From Larix sibirica (lineage: Eukaryota > Streptophyta > Pinopsida > Pinales > Pinaceae), in NCBI GenBank assembly GCA_004151065.3, contig NWUY0300029391.1, positions 58,429 through 79,311 on the forward strand: 20,883 nt of DNA, given 5' to 3'. Position numbers and translations under genes: made by a program. Positions 1 through 9,525 of the stretch are shown in pieces. Under the pieces are notes generated by a model. That model did not search any database, was not told the DNA's origin, and saw only the letters and a program-made list of their open reading frames with translations. Positions within the stretch are counted from its first letter, which is position 1. Every line of letters starts with the position of its first letter.

Positions 1-122
1 GCACCTTGCTACTCTCGGTGCAATAAACACATATCATTGTAATAATGTAACTTTAACCACAATTATCTATAAGAGATCACTACATGGAAGCTTCAATTCT
101 TAAAGTTCCAACATATATTAAA

Positions 123-138
123 TAAATCATATATGGAT
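123..138. repeat. Left target-site duplication of SINE A copy 1
   Basis: The sequence taaatcatatatggat is repeated with one mismatch at 337-352, immediately after the A-rich tail of the SINE. Length and position fit target-primed reverse transcription. Confidence 0.8.
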
Positions 139-336
139 AGCCTCAATGGTTAGCTTAATTGGTCTTGAGCCAAACATGACATCTCTCTCTTCACAATAGG
201 GGATGTCATGGGTTCGACTCCATTGATCCCCTTGGGGTTAGACTTTGTAATCAGGGTCAATGATTTACCCCATTTATTATCTATGAATAACGAGGAAGTA
301 ATCGAAGAGTTTATTGCGATTTATTCAATCAAAAAC
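139..336 (+). mobile_element. tRNA-derived SINE, family A, copy 1
   Basis: About 198 bp with an internal RNA polymerase III promoter. A box A-like motif starts at the left edge (tagcctcaatgg, 138-149) and a perfect box B (ggttcgactcc) lies at 211-221. The element is bounded by a 16-bp direct repeat, taaatcatatatggat (123-138) and taaatcatacatggat (337-352), one mismatch, which I read as a target-site duplication. Copy 2 at 8732-8927 aligns along its whole length, including the segment after box B and the short A-rich tail ending in aaaact. SINEs are non-coding and are copied by LINE machinery. The exact left edge is slightly uncertain because the box A motif runs into the duplication. A short ORF crossing the right edge is spurious. 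Confidence 0.85.
211..221 (+). promoter_or_regulatory. Pol III box B of SINE A copy 1
   Basis: The sequence ggttcgactcc matches the box B consensus GGTTCGANTCC exactly. It lies 61 bp after the end of the box A-like motif (138-149), longer than the spacing in a true tRNA gene but normal for tRNA-derived SINEs. Confidence 0.75.
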
Positions 337-352
337 TAAATCATACATGGAT
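337..352. repeat. Right target-site duplication of SINE A copy 1
   Basis: The sequence taaatcatacatggat matches 123-138 with one transition. It directly follows the tail aaaaac of the SINE. Confidence 0.8.
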
Positions 353-417
353 GTCGGAGTAAATTTGACTACTTGTTTGACAATCACTATCCTCATTTGT
401 TTTCACTTCTTAAATCA

Positions 418-606
418 TAATGCTAAGATAGACACCAAATTGGTGTATGAGACCCCCTTGTTTGTGGGACAAGGGACCCCCTCTGCGAATGATTTGACTG
501 TTGAAGTCTATGCAGGTGTACATACCCCCCCTTCGGATTTGAACCTGTAACCTCCTAGGAGGAAACATGTGTTCTTAACCGCTAGGCCCACTCAAGCTAT
601 CCATAT
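418..606 (-). mobile_element. tRNA-derived SINE, family B, copy 1
   Basis: Read on the minus strand, the head is at about 606. A box A-like tagcttgagtgg lies at 599-588, and a perfect box B, ggttcaaatcc, at 545-535. The 3' part (about 418-515) aligns with the sequence at the right edge of the window (20787-20883), sharing among other words gtttgtgggacaaggga. That recurrence plus the promoter boxes argue for a repeat family distinct from family A. I found no convincing target-site duplication, so both boundaries are approximate. The plus-strand ORF covering 314-550 crosses this element and SINE A and is not a gene. Confidence 0.7.
535..545 (-). promoter_or_regulatory. Pol III box B of SINE B copy 1
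   Basis: The minus-strand sequence ggttcaaatcc matches the consensus GGTTCRANTCC exactly. The matching box A-like motif is at 588-599. Confidence 0.65.
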
Positions 607-1325
607 GGCTTTCATGGTCACAAAGTCCATAGTTTTCTAACCTACCAGTTGTGATGTTAAATGCTAGTTAATCACCATTTTAATAAACTTAACATAATTA
701 TTAATTAGTTACAAGATGAATATGTATGCTTGGTCTATGTCTCCCTCTTCTCTTTTTTGCAGTGTGTTGTGTAGGTGCATTTGTGTGAATAGCCAACAAT
801 GATAATAAACATGATAACAATAGTTGAATGCAATGTGTTCAAAATCTTGAAATAGTTTCTATGACTTTAAAATCTCCTATTTTCTTCTCTCGTGTGTTAT
901 CTTACATTGATTGTGAGATTTTATGCATGGTAACATAAAACTCTCAATGTACCATGATCTTTATGTTGATAAAGGTGTTTATAAAGGTGTTCAGAAATGT
1001 AGTTGTCCTCTTACTATCATGATGGTTAATTGATTGCAATATGATATACATGATTGTTCAACCTTCCATCCTCTTTTATGGATCGTCTTAATAAATAATA
1101 AATAATGGAATGATAAACATGAAACTCTTCTTCGTAGTTTTTAACAACAATATATTTTATTCTTGATTGGAGTCGGGAATTTATTTTTCCATATATATAT
1201 TCAAAATCAAGATTTAGTTTCAAAATGAATAAACAGACACTCATAAAAGATGTAGTTCAAAAACACTCATATAAATTAAAAAAACACCATATTCTTAAAA
1301 TCAAACCTACAGACTCAGGGTATCA
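607..1325. other. AT-rich spacer, no gene seen
   Basis: No coding-like ORF, RNA gene or ordered repeat is visible. The minus-strand ORF of 72 codons at 1026-1244 is a low-complexity, AT-rich reading without recognisable motifs. Confidence 0.5.
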
Positions 1326-1708
1326 AGAGAAGGAGGGGTTCTTATTAACCCTAATGGAATTAAAAAAAAATCATGGGGACTAGGAACAACCTCAAATAAT
1401 CAAGTAAAACTCTATGCTTTGTACCTAGGATCTAAGATTTTGCGGGTTTATCATAGTAAGGAAGCTATAATCCAAGGAGACTCTCTCTTTTTGTCATTAA
1501 TCTAATGCGCAAGAAGGGGGAAAAGGAGGAGACCATACTCTATAGACCCATTAAAAGATTCCATAAGAATATGGAAAGGTTAAATGAAGTCAAACATTTT
1601 CATGTTCTGAGAGGACATAATGAAATGGTTGATAGCAAGGCTAATGAGACGGTTTACTTGGATAGGGGGGTCTTGGTAAAAAATGGGGACCACCCTAAGA
1701 GGTTCTAG
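1326..1708 (+). pseudogene. Detached RNase H domain of a non-LTR retrotransposon
   Basis: Decayed RNase H-like domain of the type found at the C-terminus of plant LINE ORF2. The first part (1326 to about 1490) reads GGVLINPNG, then WGLGTTSNNQVKLYAL and QGDSL. The second part (to the TAG at 1706-1708) is shifted by one base and reads HVLRGHNEMVDSKANE and LDRGVLVKNG, the usual end with the conserved H, N, D and AN positions. A one-base frameshift lies in the ctctctcttttt run near 1481-1493. The catalytic Glu of the family motif (NNxAExxAL) is Lys here (codon aaa at 1407-1409), while the Asp of GDS (1479-1481) remains. The first catalytic Asp (FDGA) is not seen, so the fragment is 5'-truncated. 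It differs in family from the RNase H of the LINE at 15790-16319. Confidence 0.75.
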
Positions 1709-2346
1709 ATCCCCTAGGGTTATGAAATGTGACATTAAGTGCCAAAGTCCCACCACTCATATCAAATTTGAACTAGCCTATGAAGAACCCACATGGAATG
1801 ATCACATCACACATGTGCATGCAAGTTGCCTCATTAAAGGTCCACACAAGGGAGATCAAATGTCCTAGCATACTTGCTACTATTTCATTCTCGTGCATTA
1901 CTCTTGCAACATGGATGGCTTTAAATCCCCTGTGTGAAGGTTTGCCTACATAGTTGGGATTAATTGATGGATCCTTTTGGTGTGTGGAGATAGTTTAGGG
2001 GATGACTGTGGATTGGAGATAGTCAATTTGTGGAGCGACTAATTGAGCTGAGGAATTCAGATAAGGAATTACCTTGCATTTTTGTTGGTTCAACCTACAT
2101 TGTCATTGTGGTTTTCGAGACCCTTGTTTTGATAGAGGTATGAAAAATCCAATCCTTAATGTGAATTTATAGTTGGTAGGTTGTTTGGCTTGTAGTTTGA
2201 AAGGGGATACACAAAGTATTGTAGGAAGTTCAAGCTCAGGTCTGCATTTCCTAGTGGGTATTGTTAATGGGGCTCAGATTCTCCTCGACGCATTCTCTAG
2301 TTTTAGAGCGAGGGTTCAAGCAAGGTTACCTACTTTAATTAGAATA
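1709..2346. other. Spacer after the RNase H fragment
   Basis: Possibly 3' flank of the element at 1326-1708; no poly(A) tail marks an end. The open frame at 2173-2373 has no ATG at its upstream end and joins in frame with the decayed ORF at 2347. Its first part has no recognisable domain. Confidence 0.3.
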
Positions 2347-2612
2347 ATGGCACAACCTTCTAATGTTGTGTAGAGTGGGGGTGATGGTACCCTTGAGTTG
2401 AAGAAAGTTTTAAAAGAATGAACAATTAACTTGAAGGGGTGATACAATCAATCGAATCCCTTAGTACCCATATGGAGAAACAAGAAAACAAGTAAGAGGG
2501 AATAGAGTTTGCCTCAAAAGATCAAGCGTTGAAGTATGAAAAATTTGCCAATGACTTGGAAATGAACTACAACATCGTATTGGGACTCATCGGGGATGCA
2601 TATCCATTGTAG
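2347..2612 (+). pseudogene. Decayed helical/coiled-coil ORF of unknown origin
   Basis: I do not recognise the family. From the ATG at 2347 the reading is MAQPSNVV, stop, GGDGTLELKKVLKE, stop, TINLKG. It continues after a one-base shift in the ggggt run (2436-2440) as VIQSIESLSTHMEKQENK, stop (2493-2495), and then an acidic/basic helical stretch ending GLIGDAYPL before TAG at 2610-2612. In-frame stops are TAG 2371, TGA 2419 and TAA 2493. The coherent charged, heptad-like composition across the breaks suggests a former protein, perhaps a Gag-like or transposon accessory product. The same frame is open upstream to 2173, so the true start is uncertain. Confidence 0.4.
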
Positions 2613-3635
2613 GTCGTCCAATATTATCCACATGTTCAATAAAGGAAAAGGTTGGAGAAAAAGACACAATGCAACTATAATAATTTTAACAAATTAGCTA
2701 AATATCCAAAATGAATATGGTATGAAGCATCAATGGATGAAACCCATTCATAGTACAACTTTAGGTGATATGTTATCTCATGTTTGTTTTATGCTCATGT
2801 TTATTTGGCCAATTGGTTAGGCAATATAGTTTTAGATTTACTAAATAAACCACAAATTGTAGTAGTATCTTTACTTATATGATATATATATATATATGCT
2901 ACTTGAACTAAAAAAACAACTTTTAAACTAGTTTTATGGCTTTTTCTTAAATTGTTTAGATTTCTCACAATTTTTTATAACATAAATCCTACCCATCATA
3001 GTTTAAAAAACAAATTCAAACCAAGTAATAGAAAACTCTACCTATTTATTATTTGAACACAATGCATGGCACTAATTTTTTAATATTAACTACGTTGTGT
3101 GTTGTGTGTTTATTAGACTCTAGGCGAACATATATATAAACTATTCTGACATGTACCACGTCTATAGAAGGTGATATGCAAGTAGTTTTAAACCACTAAG
3201 TGACCATTGACCATTGTATATATATTTATTTAGCGTATAATGATTAGTGACACATGACATGACATCACATTGGTTATAAAATTGTTTCATTCACAAAGCC
3301 AATGAAGTTGGTAAGTTTATATATATGGACATGGTCACTAGAAAGGTATTTTGTTCAAATATTAAAAATATTAGTAGGATTTTTTAAAGGAGCTAAAATG
3401 TGTGAAAAATCAATCACTCTTTATTATTTTTGAGAAATAAATTTTCTTCACTTTTTCTTTTTCTTTTACATATTTAATAGATTTTTTTCTAAGAATGATA
3501 TTAAAAGTTAATTATAATAGTTATAAATAATTTTATAAGATTTAGTAGAATGTATTATGTGATTCATTTTGGCATTATGCCTTAGCAAAAAAATCAAATC
3601 AATTAAACTATCTCTCAAGCTTTGTTCTCTCATTC
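2613..3635. other. AT-rich spacer with short microsatellite
   Basis: No coding potential is seen. The stretch contains an (AT)n run at 2882-2897 and is otherwise low-complexity AT-rich DNA. Confidence 0.5.
2882..2897. repeat. (AT)n microsatellite
   Basis: Eight AT dinucleotides in a row within AT-rich spacer. Confidence 0.8.
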
Positions 3636-3655
3636 ATATATATATATATATATAT
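3636..3655. repeat. (AT)n microsatellite
   Basis: About ten AT dinucleotides. Confidence 0.85.
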
Positions 3656-3659
3656 GAAA

Positions 3660-3787
3660 AATAATTATTTTTGCTATTCACGAAGAATTAAGGAATCGTT
3701 GATTACATAATATATTACATAGTGAGATTTGAATCTAGGTGGGGAGTATAACAACATTCCTCCCAATCACCCAATCTACACTCAGTT
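3660..3787 (-). mobile_element. Possible SINE relic, minus strand
   Basis: Read on the minus strand there is a degenerate box B (gattcaaatct, about 3735-3725) preceded by tagattgggtgattggg, which resembles a box A. The relic sits between an (AT)n and a (CA)n microsatellite. Two mismatches in box B and no second copy or target-site duplication make this a weak call. Confidence 0.25.
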
Positions 3788-3805
3788 CACACACACACAC
3801 ACACA
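3788..3805. repeat. (CA)n microsatellite
   Basis: About nine CA dinucleotides. Confidence 0.85.
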
Positions 3806-4270
3806 TGAAAAGTTAATTTAAAACTAAGAATAATTAAAAAAATACCTTGTTAATTGTTGGGCACCATGAGTGTCATTATAACACTATCCAACAAGAATAA
3901 GTTGAAAGTAAATGTCAAACAATGAGAATCGTAACAAGAATTAATGTAGATAATCAATATATTTTCTTTTTCCAAAAGAAAAAAGCATAAATGTAGATAA
4001 TCAATATTACCTTCCAAGAGGTAGTAATTACTTGAGACATAATCCTCTAATTTTCTATTTAACCAAAATTAATTAAAGTGAAACGAATTAGAAATTGTGC
4101 ATCTTTAGCACATGGAGTTATTGTAAAAAAAAATGTAAGTAATAATACATTGAGTGGGATGAAGATTGTTATAGGTATATTGCCAAACATCTAAAATATA
4201 TTTTTTCATAGCCATTAATATTTGTTAAGTCCAAAATGTCTTGTCAGTGATGTTTAATGAAATATGGTTT
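3806..4270. other. AT-rich spacer
   Basis: No gene seen. A short direct repeat, aatgtagataatcaatat, at 3943-3960 recurs at about 3989-4006 around an A/T-rich insert. Confidence 0.45.
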
Positions 4271-4445
4271 CTTATCGAGTTGATATGATAATATTCTCTT
4301 TCACTTTGATAATAACATCATTGATAATTTGTGTCATGCCTTGTGAGTTATCTTTACCTTGTGTTTGTTATATATCCGATGTGACAAGTTGTCTTACTAT
4401 AACGACATATTTATATCTTGATATTTTTTCCACATTAATATTCCT
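4271..4445 (+). repeat. Diverged repeat R, copy 1 (protein-like)
   Basis: This segment aligns with 6086-6250 at roughly three quarters identity by eye over its best 50 bp. The reading frame shared by both copies conserves MPC, SL.C, Y..DVT and LT with similar spacing (here CVMPCELSLPC, then SDVTSCLT). Conservation in one frame suggests a common protein-coding ancestor, possibly a transposon ORF that I do not recognise. The 62-codon ORF covering 4264-4452 is part of it and lacks any identified domain. Confidence 0.45.
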
Positions 4446-4940
4446 CTTCTAAATTGTGTGTTTGTGTCAACATCACCAATGGGTGAGTTATGTTGTAAAT
4501 ATTCCCACATACATAACAATTATTGTAATATCTCAGTTTTCACCCTTAGAATTTTAATATGTAATCATCCATGTCTTATTGTGTGAGGTGGTTTACATGA
4601 TACGAATCAAGCCATGTGGGATAATATATAATGATCCTACTAAGGTATAATTATGATGTGTTGTACATATGTGAAATGCATTGTAAATATTTCTAGTGTG
4701 GAGCTAAGACCAAAGTTCAAGTAGTGAACACATAGGAGTCCATGTGGTAGGTTAGGTTTACAATGTGGTGGACATATTTCCATGATATGCTCATGTATAT
4801 GTAAAAGCATGCATGAAGAGGAAAATACATAATAATATAATATCGACCAAAATGGTTGCTTGAGGGATCAACAAAAAGACCATGATAGCGCAAGAGTGGA
4901 AGAGGAAAGGAGTTGTTTAGTGATTTGACCTTGTCATCAT
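4446..4940. other. Spacer, nothing recognised
   Basis: AT-rich DNA without coding-like frames, SINE promoter boxes or ordered repeats that I can see. Confidence 0.45.
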
Positions 4941-6085
4941 ACTTTAAGTATTGTCATTTCTTTTCCATGCTTCCTTACATGTTGTACCATCAATATTTAA
5001 CTTGTGTGCATGTACTAAGTACAAGTGCCATATCCTTGGGAAGAGAGTAGATCTCATGCAAGAAAATGACTTCCATTGTTTTTTCCATGAAACCAATCAT
5101 TATATTATGCCACCATTCATGGGCATGGAGAGGAGACAAGACCCGATGTTATGGGGATCTTTTCCCCGGCCGATTGTTATGGATGAACATAGAAAGAGTT
5201 TCCCAAGTGCGTAAGGCTGGTAAGAGTCCATAAACGTTGGGGAAGCTTGTTTGTTAAAAAAGAGAGAGAATGGGATGGTTGGAGAGAAACCATGCATGAA
5301 ATATCAATAGTAACTGAGGTGACACCTTCAAACATGCAACCCCCTTATTGCTACTCATTAATTATCTTTTAAGGCCAAGTGTATTCTCTCTCGAGTTATT
5401 TATAGACGGAAAATAACATATTGGACTTTTTCTATACATATTGAAGACATTGGAAGGAAAGAGTAGTTTGAGGGATTGTTGAGAATAGAAGGAGTAAGTC
5501 TCCCTTCTGTTGTGTGGGGTAGTGGGAGGGAGTGCCATGTCTAGGTTGATGGATGGAAGTGAGGCCTAGAGATCTCTATAGTGAGCATATGACTTGTCAT
5601 GAGATAATGGCTTGAGTTGAGCGAGCTAAGAGCCCCATGGTAGACTCCTTTTCCCTCATGGTATCATGGTCTAGCTTGGGGGTCAAATCCTTAGTTGATT
5701 CATATGGCCGGGTGGAAAATCACTTCTCATTGACCAACTTAATGGGCAGGAATTTAATTGCATATAAGTATCCATGGTTGTCTCCTTCTCGGATGCTTTT
5801 CTATTTTTCCAATGCATTGAGTTTAATGGGTAATGAAAGAACGCATAATATGCAATGATATTTCCATTGCTATTTTATAGTTGCATATGAATTTTTGTAC
5901 TGTTTTGTTACTAGAGGTTAAATCTAGCTTCAAAGATGGTTAACATGGCTAAGAAATCTTGTTGGTAGTGATAGATGGTTAAGGAAGGCATCCAGGGACA
6001 CTACATTTATAAGACAAAGATGGTTTATAATTCATTACCTATAGAAAAAGATTTGTTACTACAAAAGATGGCCTTGGGGTGCAAG
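4941..6085. other. Less AT-rich block with short unassigned ORFs
   Basis: Base composition is less AT-rich than the surroundings. Open frames at 4951-5214 (87 codons) and 5637-5858 (73 codons) show no motif I can assign. The first opens in a different frame from the ATG-rich stretch it crosses, and a minus-strand ORF at 5100-5297 overlaps it. The block may be a decayed mobile element whose 3' part is the R segment at 6086-6250. The sequence tggtatcatggtctagc near 5659 only loosely resembles an initiator-Met tRNA primer-binding site. Confidence 0.3.
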
Positions 6086-6250
6086 CTTATAATTGATGTG
6101 ATAGAATCTCCCCTCACTTTAATAGTAACATTGTTGATGGTTTCAATGACATGCCTTGTGTGCCCTCTTTGGCTTGTGGTCGTTATCTACATGATGTTAC
6201 AATCTTTCTCACTACTATGGCATACTATTATGTTAGGAACATCCACCTCT
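6086..6250 (+). repeat. Diverged repeat R, copy 2 (protein-like)
   Basis: Partner of 4271-4445. The conserved frame, with codons in phase with atg at 6151, reads SPHFNSNIVDGF, MPCVPSLACGRY and LHDVTIFLTTMAYYY. This is more protein-like than the 93-codon ORF called in another frame at 5975-6256. I recognise no family. The copy looks less decayed than copy 1 and may extend 3' to about 6300. Confidence 0.45.
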
Positions 6251-7428
6251 CCATAAGGAGTAAAGTTAATTCATCCAACACAATGCCAACTTGAGAAAAC
6301 AAAATTGCACCCATGTAGTGTAGGACGTTGAGGTCAACTATAAGGAACATAGATGGTCATGTCAATTCTTGGTATGCATATATTTCTAGAGAAAAGAAGA
6401 TAAGTTTGTAAATTAATAACCATTTATAACAATAATTATCTACTTTCAATGATGAAAGGTAATGAAGAATAAAAATAGGTAAGTTAATGTACACTTATAA
6501 CATCATATTCAAGTGAGTAGGTTAACAAGCCCTCAACTAATTGCCTCAAATTGTTTCCTTGGTTGATGGATATGTAAAATGATTTATGCTATAAAAGACG
6601 AGATATCTCTAAAGTAGAAGAGCATGTGTCCCTCACTAGTGGTAGTAGCGAAGATTGCCTATAGCCAAGAAGAAAATTGTTCCCAATAATTTAATTATTT
6701 AAAGCTATATAGATGTTTGACCTATTCCCAATAATTATTCCATTTATCTTGTGTATAATATGTTATTGAAATTGTAAGGTGTATAGGAAGTCGATTGAAA
6801 TCTACGTTGAACGTTGGTAAAAGAATGACTTAACTACCTTGTGCCTGTTAAAGTAAAGCCCATACACATTCGTTTTTGTTCTTAGCAGTCGTTACAAGCA
6901 TTAAAGTTGGATTTAGCTGCTTGAATTTTCAATGGATTATGTAGAATTTATTTCTATTTTGAGTATGCTTCATATTTTGTTCATAACTATGTGTACTTTT
7001 GGTGGTAGAGGTGAAGGTAGTTTAAACAAAATAACTATGTACATAAAAGTAACTGTATCAAACCCAAGAAGTCAAACTGACCCTACGAAAATAAGTTAGG
7101 ACTCTTTTCACTAAGACAATAATTCTGCTTTAAAAAACCATTATATGTCGTATTCAAAGTAGCTACAACAACATTTTATTCCTTTATATTCAATATCTAA
7201 ATTTTTATTATTAAAAACCTAATTTATATTAATTTTTTTCATATATAATAATTATTAGAATAATATATAGTTAAGTAATTCTCTTAATAATTTTGGTTTT
7301 GGAAGAGTATTTAAAATTGTTTTTGATTATTAAGAGTTCATTTTTTTGGACATAAAGAAATAAGTTAACGACTGAAAACCTTAAGTTATTTGGTAAAGTT
7401 TGCCCCCTTATGAATTAGCGATGAAACA
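6251..7428. other. AT-rich spacer, no gene seen
   Basis: No long or motif-bearing frame on either strand. The stretch 7190-7330 is especially AT-rich and low in complexity. Confidence 0.5.
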
Positions 7429-7632
7429 TTTTTTTTACTAAGGGAGCCGACAACGGGAGTGGGGCTTGTACTCCTATGACATAGAGACAATTCCCATCCG
7501 TTACCACTATGCACCTAGGTGTACCCACACAACCACCTAACATGGGGCACGGGCTAGCCGATGTTTGAACCTGTGACGTTGCAAGGAGTGCCTTAATAAT
7601 ACACTCTATCACCACTTGGTCTACACCCCTAT
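7429..7632 (-). mobile_element. tRNA-derived SINE, family C
   Basis: Read on the minus strand, the box A tagaccaagtgg (7623-7612) fits TRGYNNARNNGG except at one position. The box B-like ggttcaaacat (7571-7561) follows at 40 bp, tRNA-like spacing. A terminal A8 tail is seen as T8 at 7429-7436. The body between box B and tail is less AT-rich than its surroundings. I see no clear target-site duplication and no second copy in the window. The minus-strand ORF at 7415-7615 lies inside the element and is spurious. Confidence 0.6.
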
Positions 7633-7865
7633 GTGCTACCAGTTAATCATTTTAAGTGGCCTGGTTTTTCTTAATAATGATGATGAGTTGAGCCTACATT
7701 CACTGATAGCAATCAGTAATGACCACCCTCACTAGTGATTTTATAATAGATTTCAACACCTTTACTTAAAAATAAATTAAAAGATTCCATAGCAATCAAA
7801 ATGAAATATCCCGTCTCCATGAAAATATAATGTTGATTTTCTCTAAGTAACATAACCATTATGTT

Positions 7866-8051
7866 AATTGTGTGTAGCCTAAGTGGTTGAGGGATGGAGG
7901 GGTATCCTCCCCATTCAAGTAATATTCCCATAAGTGATATTTTGAGTTCATCATGGGTATATTCTTGTAACAGCTTTTTATTGTTAATTGGCTTTATATC
8001 TTGAAAAATCTAAGGTTTACTTTAATTACTATCTTCCAAATAAAAAAAAAT
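7866..8051 (+). mobile_element. Possible SINE relic, family D
   Basis: A perfect box A (tagcctaagtgg, about 7874-7885) lies at the left and a degraded box B-like gagttcatcat follows near 7944. An A9 stretch at about 8042-8050 could be the tail, giving roughly 185 bp. The box B is poor and no target-site duplication or second copy is seen, so this remains tentative. The minus-strand ORF at 7713-7931 overlaps it and has no support. Confidence 0.35.
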
Positions 8052-8097
8052 ACCCAAAAATTTGAATCAAAATATTTATTTAAAAATAAAAAGTAAC

Positions 8098-8206
8098 ATA
8101 AACATTTAATATTTTCCTTTTACATTAAAATTTTTCTTTTCCAAATTAATATAAACATTAAAATTTTTCCTTTTATACATTTAAGTTTTTTTTTCTTTTC
8201 CAAATT
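8098..8206. repeat. 53-bp imperfect tandem duplication
   Basis: Units start at 8098 and 8151, both with ataaacatt, a pyrimidine-rich ccttttA stretch and cttttccaaatt. Low-complexity AT-rich sequence makes replication slippage likely. Confidence 0.5.
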
Positions 8207-8712
8207 GTGTTGCTATTTAGAAAGAGAATGGCGCTGGGAAATAAACAAGAGCATTGATTGATTTTAAACTAATGGATTGCCACTTATGTGAGTCTTTGAA
8301 TTGTGACTTACGATGGAAAATTGTATATTTTGTTGAGCTATAATCGTTTTTCCATTTGAATTAATCCTTCAGGACCTTTTTAATAATTTTCTTGGTTGAA
8401 ACATTGAGTTGAAATAGTTTTTTTTTAAGTTATAGGAAATTGTACATTTCCCTCAACAGCTTGATGGGATGTTACATGTATAAGGTCGATGGGATGTTAC
8501 ATTTTGTTTTGGAATCTTAATTCATTTGTCAATGCCTATGAGAAAAGGAATGTTATGGTAAGGCTGAATTGGAAATGAGAGTACTTTTAATATTTTGTTT
8601 ATGAAATGTTATGTTATGGTAAGGTAAAGGAATAATTTTTTTGGCATTATGGTTTTAATTAGATAAAGGAATAATTTTTGGTATTTGGCATTTTATATTT
8701 GCTGTATATAAT
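8207..8712. other. AT-rich spacer with short direct repeats
   Basis: No gene. The word gatgggatgttacat occurs twice (about 8463 and 8489), and taaaggaataattttt occurs twice near 8624-8680. Confidence 0.45.
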
Positions 8713-8731
8713 AACTAGAGTATGTGTTTTA
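8713..8731. repeat. Left target-site duplication of SINE A copy 2
   Basis: The sequence aactagagtatgtgtttta recurs as aactagaatatatgtttta at 8928-8946; the two differences are both G to A. Confidence 0.8.
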
Positions 8732-8927
8732 GTTTTAAAGGTTAACTCAGTTCGTTATAATCAGACATAATATCTCTTTCCCTAATGTTGGGAGGTCATG
8801 GGTTTGATTATTGATCTCCTTAAGGTTAGGCTTCGTAATGAGGGTTGGTGGTTTACCTCGTTTACCATTTATAAATAATGGGGAAGTACTAAGAAAGTTT
8901 TCCTTGAGATCGTTCATTGAGAAAAAA
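8732..8927 (+). mobile_element. tRNA-derived SINE, family A, copy 2
   Basis: About 196 bp, alignable end to end with 139-336: head ggttaact/ggttagct, the segment ggtcatgggtttga around box B, then ttgatctcctt, ggttaggcttcgtaat, tttaccatttataaataat and the A-rich tail ending aaaact. Box B is degraded (ggtttgatta). It is flanked by a 19-bp direct repeat with two mismatches (8713-8731 and 8928-8946), a clear target-site duplication. The copy is older or more diverged than copy 1, since it has lost a working box B. Confidence 0.82.
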
Positions 8928-8946
8928 AACTAGAATATATGTTTTA
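8928..8946. repeat. Right target-site duplication of SINE A copy 2
   Basis: The sequence aactagaatatatgtttta follows the A-rich tail of the SINE and matches 8713-8731 with two transitions. Confidence 0.8.
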
Positions 8947-9525
8947 TTGAAATTGTGGCTGATTTTTCAATTTATTTTGAATTGGTTAATTAGTTATATA
9001 TCTTAGTGATTGAATTTCAAAACTTAATAATGTTTTTATATATTTATTGGTTTTGAGTTGAAGTATGTGTGAATACATTTCTAAAGCATTTGCACAAGAC
9101 TTAGTGATGTAAGCAAATTAGGAGAAGAAGACCAAATACATGTTTGATCTTCTTCCCAAGGTTTATGGTAAGGTGGAAATGTGATGATATCCTTTGAATG
9201 GAAAAATGATGGTTATATTTATTTTAATGCATTTCTTTACTTTTCATTTGTCTTTTATGAACAAAATGTGTGTAGTGAATTATGGATAAATACTCGTAAA
9301 TATTGAAATATTCTCATAACAGTGTATGTGAATGTTTAGAAATTAAGAGTTTATTTTTCAATATATAACTCTTCATGGTACTTATGTGAACATTTAGAAT
9401 AAATCCCATAAACCTTGTAGTTGGTCATAACAAGTTTATATGCTTTACACACAAGAAGTCCTAAATTTGAACAATTAGAAGAATTCTAGGTTTTTAGGTC
9501 GAGGACACATTCAAGAGCTAGCATT
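8947..9525. other. AT-rich spacer
   Basis: Nothing coding-like or repetitive is recognised between the SINE and the decayed ORF that starts at 9526. Confidence 0.45.

Noticed and set aside
139-221. A functional tRNA gene
   Set aside because: Box A and box B are present but too far apart, and there is no acceptor-stem pairing or anticodon arm. A duplicated target site marks it as a SINE.
314-550. 78-codon plus-strand ORF
   Set aside because: It crosses the end of SINE A, its duplication and most of SINE B, so it is a chance reading through repeats.
1683-1868. 61-codon plus-strand ORF overlapping the RNase H end
   Set aside because: It opens in another frame at the tail of the RNase H fragment and has no motif.
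5659-5675. Primer-binding-site-like tggtatcatggtctagc
   Set aside because: Only the first eight bases fit the initiator-Met tRNA complement, and no LTR end precedes it.
7415-7615. 66-codon minus-strand ORF
   Set aside because: It lies inside SINE family C, which is explained by its Pol III boxes and A tail.
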